Below are positions 7,181-11,807 of a stretch of 11,807 nucleotides of DNA, one piece after another. Made by a program: the position numbers and the translations under genes. Source of the DNA: Actinomycetes bacterium. GTDB lineage: Bacteria > Actinomycetota > Thermoleophilia > Solirubrobacterales > Solirubrobacteraceae. The stretch spans positions 1 through 11,807 of the forward strand of contig JAEZDB010000241.1 in assembly GCA_023429855.1 (NCBI GenBank), written 5' to 3'. Below the pieces are notes generated by a model, which saw nothing but the letters and a program-made list of their open reading frames with translations, searched no databases and was not told the DNA's origin. Position 1 is the first letter of the stretch. Every line of letters starts with the position of its first letter.

Positions 7181-9231
7181 CGCGCGGCCTTTGCGGACTT
7201 GGCAGTGGTCAGGGAAGAGGGGTGCTGCACCGGCGGCACCTGGGGCGCGCTCTCGGTCGACGCCGCAAGCGCTCCCTCGGCGAGTCCGTCAATGAGTTCG
7301 CGGCGCAGGGCGTCGAGCGCCTGAAGCTCATCCATCGCCCGACGCCGGTGCACGGCGATGGGCCTCGAGAGGGTCTGCAGCACGTCGGCCTGCTCGGTTG
7401 GGATGGTCCGCAGCCGCCACGCTCGGCGGTCGACGCCGAGCTGCTGGCAGATGTCGTCGGCGACGACCTCAGGCACGAGCTGGCGGCCCCCACGAGGCCC
7501 TGAGCAACGCAGGATCCGCGCGGGTGCAAGCGTGACATGCCCGCCGTCCTCGTCAACGATGGCGGCGGGTTCGCCGGTGCCCAGGTAGATCACATCACCG
7601 GGCTGGGTGAGACGCGCCCTTGGCGCGGCCTGCTCCAGCACCAGGCGGTCGACCGCACGTTGTCCGATCGCCTCGGGAACGCGTACTTCGTCGGCGCCGA
7701 TCACCACGGCCGAGCCTGCCTCAGGCGTCTGGAGCAGCTCCTCGGCGATGCGAGTGCCGGGGAGGTCGAGCGCCAAGTGGTCGCGGGTCGCCTCCTCAAG
7801 CGAGAGCGAGCGCGAGACGGGCGTGCCGGCAGCTTCGAGGTCCACGCCATCCAGCGGGTCAGCCTCCGGTCGCAGCTCTTGGATGGCATCGCGTAGCTTC
7901 CAGACCCGCGCTAGACGCTCCCCGCCGGTTATGGCGACCGTGGCAGCAAGCGTTCCAGTCACGAGCTGCTCCTGGCGAACCAGCTGCTCGGTTTGGAGCA
8001 CGACGCTGGAGTGAAACGCATGGGCGCGCACCGCGCGAGCGCCCGCGAGCGAAGCCGCCACGTCGCCGGCGATCGCCGAGCGCGCCGCGGCGTTCAGCCG
8101 GGTGTTGGAGTGGGAGCCGACGACTGTCCGCTCGGACGAGTCCGGATTGAAGACCCAGATGGCAAGCTGACGCCGACCGCCGAACTTGCTCAGGCCCTTG
8201 GGTAGCCGCGCGACGTACCGCAGCGGGGCGGCAGGCGCCTTGGCCGGCGCCAGCAAGCGGGTGCGCTGTCGCCGACCCGCTGGCTCGGTCAGCAGCCAGG
8301 CAGGGCCGACGACCAGCAGCACGTCGTCTCCACCCATGCTGTGGAGCACGTCGGAAACCTGGTCGATGAACGGTCCTGTCGGCTCGGGCTCCTGCGAGAG
8401 CGTGAGGTAGACGCTGCCGCGAGGCGCGGCAGGTGCGCCCGGCGCTTCGAGTTCAACGGGGAATCCGTGAGCTGCCAAACGCGCCCACGCTGCGAGGCTG
8501 TACGACGATTCCAGCGGGTGGTCGGCGGGGTGCGTCCCGCGCTGCCGCAGCGGCAGACGTTCCTGCTCTCCGAGGTGCTCGGTCAGACAGCCCGCGACGA
8601 TGAGACCGCCGACATCGAGGGGCACGATGCTCCGCGGCGACAGCCGAACGACCTCGGCAACCGCTTGACCGAGCAAGGCCATCGCGGGCGCGGTCAGCGC
8701 CTCTGTCGCCCAGGGGCCGGCGGCGGCTGTAAAGCCATCCACGAGCCGGTCGAGGACGCGTCCTCCCGAGAAGGCAGCCTCGGAAAGTTGGTCGACTGCG
8801 GAGCAGAGTGCGAGATCGACCAGCGCCGAGTCCAAGACGGCCGGTGCGATCGGAAGCCCTGACGAGAACGCGTTCAGGTGGGCCGCGGCGGCGCTGAAGT
8901 CGACTCCGCTCACCTGTTCACCGGTGACGTGCTGGAGGACGAGGAGCGCCGTTGCGCGCTCGAGGTCGCTGGTCAACGCTTGGAGTGCGCTCGAGTAGAG
9001 CGGCGACTCGAGGCCCGCCTCAGGGTTGTTGCCTCGACCCGTTGCCGCGAGCCAGGCCGCAACCTTCGCAGCGTCGAACTCCAGCGGGTCCCGGCGTTCT
9101 GGCTCCGGGAACGGATCGGCGACGGCAGAAGCGCCAGCGGCGTAGCGCTGACGCCAGGTTGAGACGACGGGTCGCTTGACCTGTGCGAGGTCTGCGATGC
9201 CCTGCATTGTGAGAGTCGTGGTTGGCTGCAT
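7177..9231 (-). CDS. HTH protein with degenerate N6-methylase-like and S-like regions
   Basis: No function is established from sequence. From the ATG at 9231 it has 684 residues. Residues 9-30 (MQGIADLAQVKRPVVSTWRQRY) form a clear helix-turn-helix, followed by a MerR-like tail (FDAAKVAAWLAATGRG). The body follows the outline of the actinobacterial HTH-plus-N6-methylase family. Residues 172-220 align in style with the SAM-binding region but read VPLDVGGLIVAG where DPxxGSGG is expected. Residues 309-364 (GPAWLLTEPAGRRQR through RYVARLPKGL to RRQLAIWVF) resemble the late methylase motifs. No NPPY/F is present. Residues 545-575 (GDVIYLGTGEPAAIVDEDGG) and a C-terminal helix at 627-655 resemble half an HsdS. 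I infer a DNA-binding, methylation-dead paralogue, perhaps a controller. It is first in the operon and overlaps hsdM by 4 bases. A GTG start at 9270 would add 13 unconserved-looking residues; neither start has a good Shine-Dalgarno. Confidence 0.85.
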   Translation of the reverse strand: MQPTTTLTMQGIADLAQVKRPVVSTWRQRYAAGASAVADPFPEPERRDPLEFDAAKVAAWLAATGRGNNPEAGLESPLYSSALQALTSDLERATALLVLQHVTGEQVSGVDFSAAAAHLNAFSSGLPIAPAVLDSALVDLALCSAVDQLSEAAFSGGRVLDRLVDGFTAAAGPWATEALTAPAMALLGQAVAEVVRLSPRSIVPLDVGGLIVAGCLTEHLGEQERLPLRQRGTHPADHPLESSYSLAAWARLAAHGFPVELEAPGAPAAPRGSVYLTLSQEPEPTGPFIDQVSDVLHSMGGDDVLLVVGPAWLLTEPAGRRQRTRLLAPAKAPAAPLRYVARLPKGLSKFGGRRQLAIWVFNPDSSERTVVGSHSNTRLNAAARSAIAGDVAASLAGARAVRAHAFHSSVVLQTEQLVRQEQLVTGTLAATVAITGGERLARVWKLRDAIQELRPEADPLDGVDLEAAGTPVSRSLSLEEATRDHLALDLPGTRIAEELLQTPEAGSAVVIGADEVRVPEAIGQRAVDRLVLEQAAPRARLTQPGDVIYLGTGEPAAIVDEDGGHVTLAPARILRCSGPRGGRQLVPEVVADDICQQLGVDRRAWRLRTIPTEQADVLQTLSRPIAVHRRRAMDELQALDALRRELIDGLAEGALAASTESAPQVPPVQHPSSLTTAKSAKAAR

Positions 9232-9278
9232 TCCGATCGAGAGGCACCGTACCCGACCTTGGCAGATCACATGCGAAA

Positions 9279-9306
9279 GAGATTGATAAGGGGACTTATC
9301 AATTTC
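9279..9306. promoter_or_regulatory. 28-bp AT-rich palindrome, candidate operator
   Basis: The core ATTGATAAG (9282-9290) and CTTATCAAT (9295-9303) are exact reverse complements around GGGA. Two more pairs outside one G-T mismatch extend the arms to 12 bp. It lies in the only AT-rich patch of the window, in the divergent gap, 47 bases upstream of the likely ATG of the HTH/methylase-like gene. It has the size and symmetry of a dimeric repressor site. The HTH protein encoded next to it, or RhuM, is the natural candidate to bind it; that is inference. Confidence 0.7.
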
Positions 9307-9312
9307 GAGAAT
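9283..9312 (+). promoter_or_regulatory. Possible sigma-70-type promoter for pgk
   Basis: TTGATA (9283-9288, 5 of 6 to the -35 consensus) and GAGAAT (9307-9312, 4 of 6 to the -10) are 18 bases apart, which would start RNA near 9319. The -35 and spacer lie within the palindrome, so a protein bound there would block this promoter. The -10 is weak, so this is a tentative call. Confidence 0.35.
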
Positions 9313-9343
9313 TAGGCAGTGTCTGGCTGAGGTTCAGTCCGCA

Positions 9344-9361
9344 CTGCCGCTTCGGCGGTGG
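9344..9361 (+). promoter_or_regulatory. UUCG-tetraloop hairpin in the pgk leader
   Basis: A 7-bp stem (9344-9350 with 9355-9361, two of the pairs G:U) closes on the very stable C(UUCG)G loop. It ends three bases before the pgk Shine-Dalgarno, GAGAGGA, at 9365-9371. It may keep the ribosome-binding site single-stranded or stabilise the 5' end. It overlaps two alternative stems described in the findings. Confidence 0.5.
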
Positions 9362-9364
9362 CCT

Positions 9365-9371
9365 GAGAGGA
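9365..9371 (+). promoter_or_regulatory. Ribosome-binding site of pgk
   Basis: GAGAGGA lies 7 bases before the pgk ATG and fixes the start codon, which also gives the standard Pgk N-terminus. Confidence 0.75.
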
Positions 9372-9378
9372 TGGCCGC

Positions 9379-10545
9379 ATGAAGACCCTTGCCGACCTTG
9401 GTGATGTGCGCGGCCAGCGTGTGCTGGTGCGTGTCGACTTCAACGTGCCGCTGGATGGCGCGACGATCACCGACGACACGCGCATCCGTGCGGCGCTGCC
9501 GACCATCGAGCAGCTGCGTGGGGCAGGGGCGAAGCTCGTGCTCGTCTCGCACCTGGGCCGCCCGAAGGGCGAGGTGAAGGCGGAGTTCTCGCTGGCGCCG
9601 GTCGCCGCACGCCTGGGTGAGCTGCTTGGGACCGACGTGAAGCTCGCGCCGGCCGTCGTCGGCGACGAGGTCGTCGCGCTCAGCAACGCGCTCGCCGACG
9701 GCGAAGTGCTGCTGCTGGAGAACGTGCGCTTTGAGGCGGGCGAGACGAAGAACGACCCGGCGCTCGCGGCCGAGCTGGCGAAGCTCGCCGACGCCTACGT
9801 CAACGACGCGTTCGGCGCCGCGCACCGTGCGCACGCGTCGACCGAGGGCGTCGCCAAGCTCGTTGACCGCAAGGCCGCAGGCCTGCTGCTGCAAAAGGAA
9901 GTCCAGACGCTCGAAGCGATCCTCGCCGACCCCAAGCGCCCGCTCGTGGCGATCGTCGGCGGTTCGAAGGTGTCCGACAAGATCGGCGTCCTCGACCGCT
10001 TCCTCGACCTCGCCGACCACGTGATCATCGGCGGCGCGATGCTCTTCCCGTTCTACAAGGCGCAGGGCCACTCGGTTGGCGCGTCGCTGTGCGAGGAAGA
10101 CGGCGTGCCGCTCGCCAAGCAGGCGCTCGAGAAGGGCGGCGACAAGCTCGTCCTCGCGACCGACCTCTCGCTCGGCAAGTCGTTCTCGGCCGACACGGAG
10201 ACGCAGGTTGTCGACGGCGTCGACGTGCCCGAGGGCTGGATGGGGCTCGACGTCGGCCCGGAGAGCGCCGCCCGCGCCGCCGAGCTGGTGCTCGCCGCCG
10301 GCTCGGTCGTGTGGAACGGCCCGATGGGCGCCTTCGAGCTTCCGCCGTTCGCGGCCGGCACCAAGGCTGTCGCCGAGGCCTGCGCCAAGACCGACGGCAT
10401 CACCGTGATCGGCGGCGGCGACTCCGTCGCGGCCGTCACGCAGTTCGGCCTCGCCGACCAGATGACGCACGTCTCCACCGGCGGCGGCGCGTCGCTCGAG
10501 CTGATGGAGGGTAAAAACCTCCCGGGCGTTGACGTCCTGCGGTAG
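9379..10545 (+). CDS. pgk: Phosphoglycerate kinase
   Basis: This cytosolic glycolytic enzyme interconverts 1,3-bisphosphoglycerate plus ADP and 3-phosphoglycerate plus ATP. The 388 residues are complete and of usual bacterial length. N-terminal substrate-domain signatures are RVLVRVDFNVPL at 14-25 (D20, N22), R35, SHLGRPKG at 57-64, ENVRFEAGETKND at 114-126 and VNDAFGAAHRAHAST at 141-155. C-terminal nucleotide-domain signatures are GGSKVSDKI at 194-202, WMGLDVGPES at 287-296, WNGPMGAFE at 312-320, GGGDS at 346-350 and STGGGASLE at 366-374. All expected active-site residues are present. In many actinobacteria pgk lies in a gap-pgk-tpi cluster. Here it stands alone, divergent from the R-M operon and convergent with a transporter, so it needs its own promoter in the 9232-9378 gap and probably ends at the stem-loop just after its stop. 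Confidence 0.98.
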   Translation: MKTLADLGDVRGQRVLVRVDFNVPLDGATITDDTRIRAALPTIEQLRGAGAKLVLVSHLGRPKGEVKAEFSLAPVAARLGELLGTDVKLAPAVVGDEVVALSNALADGEVLLLENVRFEAGETKNDPALAAELAKLADAYVNDAFGAAHRAHASTEGVAKLVDRKAAGLLLQKEVQTLEAILADPKRPLVAIVGGSKVSDKIGVLDRFLDLADHVIIGGAMLFPFYKAQGHSVGASLCEEDGVPLAKQALEKGGDKLVLATDLSLGKSFSADTETQVVDGVDVPEGWMGLDVGPESAARAAELVLAAGSVVWNGPMGAFELPPFAAGTKAVAEACAKTDGITVIGGGDSVAAVTQFGLADQMTHVSTGGGASLELMEGKNLPGVDVLR

Positions 10546-10556
10546 CCGCAACCAAG

Positions 10557-10603
10557 ACGGACCGTGGTCCACTGCTGCTGAGCGACAGTGGACCACGGTC
10601 CGT
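10557..10603. terminator. Bidirectional terminator, 18-bp perfect stem
   Basis: Arms 10557-10574 (ACGGACCGTGGTCCACTG) and 10586-10603 are exact reverse complements around an 11-base loop. The stem begins 11 bases after the pgk stop and lies between convergent genes, so it can end both transcripts. The following T-runs are short (TTTG on plus; CTTGGTT on minus), so termination may depend on stem strength or Rho. Each arm also contains a GGACC/GGTCC inner palindrome. Confidence 0.75.
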
Positions 10604-10608
10604 TTGCA

Positions 10609-10646
10609 TTGGCGGCCGGCCAGGCGCGAACGTTGCCGGCCACCAA
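10609..10646. terminator. Second stem-loop between pgk and the MFS gene
   Basis: Arms 10609-10620 (TTGGCGGCCGGC) and 10635-10646 pair over 12 positions with one mismatch, around a 14-base loop. It lies 24 bases beyond the transporter stop on its strand and has no T-run, so it may be a Rho-type or mRNA-end-protecting hairpin for the minus-strand transcript. Confidence 0.5.
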
Positions 10647-10670
10647 GGGGTTTACGTGGGCGGGCGGCGC

Positions 10671-11807
10671 TTAGCCGACCGCGACCGCGTCGACTTCGCC
10701 GCGCTGCGCCGCTTGTGCGTGCTCGCGGGAGTCGTCGGAGCTGATGATGAACAGCGTGGCGAGGAGACCGATGAAGGCGAACGCTGCGCCGACCATGAAC
10801 GCGAGCTGGAAGCCCTCGATCAGCTGACCGGTCGACGGCTGAGCATTGCCAGCGAGGTCGAGGGTGCGGCTGTTGGCGATCGACGCGAGGATCGCGAGGC
10901 CGAGGGCGCCGCCGATCTGCTGGTTGGTGTTGATCAGGCCCGACGCCAAGCCGGCCTCGTGCGGCTCGATGCCGGTGACCGCGGCGATCGTGACCGGCAC
11001 GAACGCGAAGCCGAGGCCGACGCCCGCCATGATCGACGGGAACAGGAGGTCGGCGACGTAGGAGCCGCCGACGTCGGCCTGCGAGAACCACAGCAGCGCG
11101 ACCGTGATCAGGCCCATGCCGGTCGCCAGGATCGGCTTGAAGCCGAACCGCGTGACGAGGGCGGAGGCCCCGCCGGCGCTGAAGATGATCGCCAGCGCGA
11201 GCGGCAGGTACGACAGCCCGGCCTCGAGCGCCGAGTAGCCGAGGACCTGCTGCTCGTAGAGCGTGATGAAGAAGAACATCGAGAAGAGCGACATCCCGAT
11301 GAAGAGGCCGACGACGTTGGAGCCGCGCAGCGTCCGCAGGCGGAAGATCGAGAACGGCACGAGCGGCGACTTGCTGCGCGACTCGATCGCGACGAAGGCG
11401 ATCAGGAACACGGCGGCGATCCCGGCGCGGATGAGCGTCTCAGAGGAGAGCCAGCCGGCTGAGGCGGCGTCGACGATCGCGTAGACGAGCAGGCCGAGGC
11501 CCGCGGTCACCGTGATGGCGCCGGGAATGTCGAAGGCGCCTTCTTCCTCGTCTTCCTTCGACTCGACGAGGACGCGCGGCGCCACGAAGGCGGCGCCCAG
11601 GCCGATCGGCACGTTGACCCAGAGGACCCACTCCCAACCGGCCCACTCCGTGAGCACGCCGCCGAGGAGCACGCCCGCGGCGCCACCTGCGCCTGCGACG
11701 GCACCCCAGATGCCGAGGGCCTTGTTGCGCTCGGCGCCCTCGGCGAAGGTCGTGGTGACGATCGACAGCGCGGCGGGGGAGGCGATCGCCGCGCCGAGGC
11801 CCTGGAT
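10671..11807 (-). CDS. MFS drug-efflux-type transporter (DHA2, EmrB/QacA), N-terminus cut off by the window
   Basis: This is an inner-membrane proton-coupled exporter of the 14-helix DHA2 branch of the major facilitator superfamily; the substrate cannot be told from sequence. The reading frame is open to the right edge, giving 378 residues; the first hundred or so are missing, so the GTG at 11672 is not the start. Visible hallmarks are the motif C helix GIWGAVAGAGGAAGVLLGGVLTE (residues 32-54 of the fragment), WVLWVNVPIG (60-69), a helix pair near FDIPGAITVTAGLGLLVYAI, and the ESRSKSPLVPFSIFRLRTLRGSNVVG loop that precedes the second half. The later helices include GLASGLINTNQQIGGALGLAI and end in a last helix around FAFIGLLATLFIIS. 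A short hydrophilic tail (SDDSREHAQAAQRG) should be cytoplasmic. It is convergent with pgk and shares the intervening stem-loops. Any TetR or MarR regulator would lie outside the window. Confidence 0.93.
   Translation of the reverse strand: MQGLGAAIASPAALSIVTTTFAEGAERNKALGIWGAVAGAGGAAGVLLGGVLTEWAGWEWVLWVNVPIGLGAAFVAPRVLVESKEDEEEGAFDIPGAITVTAGLGLLVYAIVDAASAGWLSSETLIRAGIAAVFLIAFVAIESRSKSPLVPFSIFRLRTLRGSNVVGLFIGMSLFSMFFFITLYEQQVLGYSALEAGLSYLPLALAIIFSAGGASALVTRFGFKPILATGMGLITVALLWFSQADVGGSYVADLLFPSIMAGVGLGFAFVPVTIAAVTGIEPHEAGLASGLINTNQQIGGALGLAILASIANSRTLDLAGNAQPSTGQLIEGFQLAFMVGAAFAFIGLLATLFIISSDDSREHAQAAQRGEVDAVAVG

Noticed and set aside
5897..7324. Long plus-strand open frame (475 codons) opposite hsdM.
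   Set aside because: Same antisense artefact; the minus-strand frame has full HsdM motifs and overlapping start and stop with its neighbours.
9232..9270. GTG start at 9270 for the HTH/methylase-like gene, adding 13 residues.
   Set aside because: The extra residues (MICQGRVRCLSIG) look unlike a family N-terminus and have no Shine-Dalgarno; the ATG at 9231 places the HTH at its usual distance from the start. Not excluded.
9371..9382. Three-codon micro-ORF (ATG GCC GCA TGA) whose stop overlaps the pgk start as ATGA.
   Set aside because: Its ATG sits directly against the pgk Shine-Dalgarno with no proper spacing, so it is unlikely to be translated; probably chance.
9334..11091. 585-codon minus-strand open frame covering pgk and the convergent gap.
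   Set aside because: It runs antisense to the whole of a certain pgk gene and through the terminator stem-loops and the tail of the transporter gene; composition is arginine/alanine-rich shadow sequence.

Overview
The window is GC-rich throughout (estimated by eye at well over 60 percent), with the strong G/C third-position bias of a high-GC actinobacterium. The Pgk sequence and the HTH-bearing N6-methylase-like protein both fit Actinomycetota. A Thermoleophilia-type lineage (Solirubrobacter/Conexibacter-like) is a guess only. The sequence looks chromosomal, because a glycolytic housekeeping gene lies beside a defence cluster. I saw no rRNA, tRNA, CRISPR array, transposase or integrase.

Region 1 (about 103-9310, minus strand) is one tightly packed five-gene operon, read from right to left. 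The order is: an HTH plus degenerate methylase-like protein (7177-9231), HsdM (5573-7180), a RhuM-family protein (4533-5576), HsdS (3323-4543) and HsdR (103-3321). Every junction overlaps or nearly touches: two 4-base ATGA overlaps, one 11-base overlap and one 1-base gap. HsdM, HsdS and HsdR carry all the motifs expected of a working type I restriction-modification system. The two extra proteins are what make the locus unusual. The first gene keeps an N-terminal helix-turn-helix, the outline of an N6-adenine methylase and an S-subunit-like C-terminus, but shows no SAM-binding motif and no NPPY/F catalytic motif. The RhuM protein sits between the M and S genes and its coding sequence contains a perfect 14-bp inverted repeat.

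Region 2 (9232-9378) is the divergent control region between the defence operon and pgk. It holds an AT-rich, 28-bp near-perfect palindrome that looks like an operator, a possible pgk promoter overlapping it, a C(UUCG)G hairpin and a clear Shine-Dalgarno sequence.

Region 3 (9379-10545, plus strand) is a complete phosphoglycerate kinase gene. It converges on the minus-strand 3' end of an EmrB/QacA-type (DHA2, 14-TM) major facilitator transporter (10671-11807), whose N-terminus lies beyond the window. Between them are two stem-loops, one of them an 18-bp perfect inverted repeat, which probably end transcription from both sides.

How it may work (inference): HsdM2-HsdS methylates a bipartite adenine site and HsdR2 adds cleavage of unmodified DNA. 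The HTH/dead-methylase protein, made first from the operon, is a good candidate for a controller acting at the upstream palindrome or for an accessory DNA-recognition subunit. RhuM has no settled function. The first 102 bases, after the hsdR stop, show no gene I can support and no convincing terminator.
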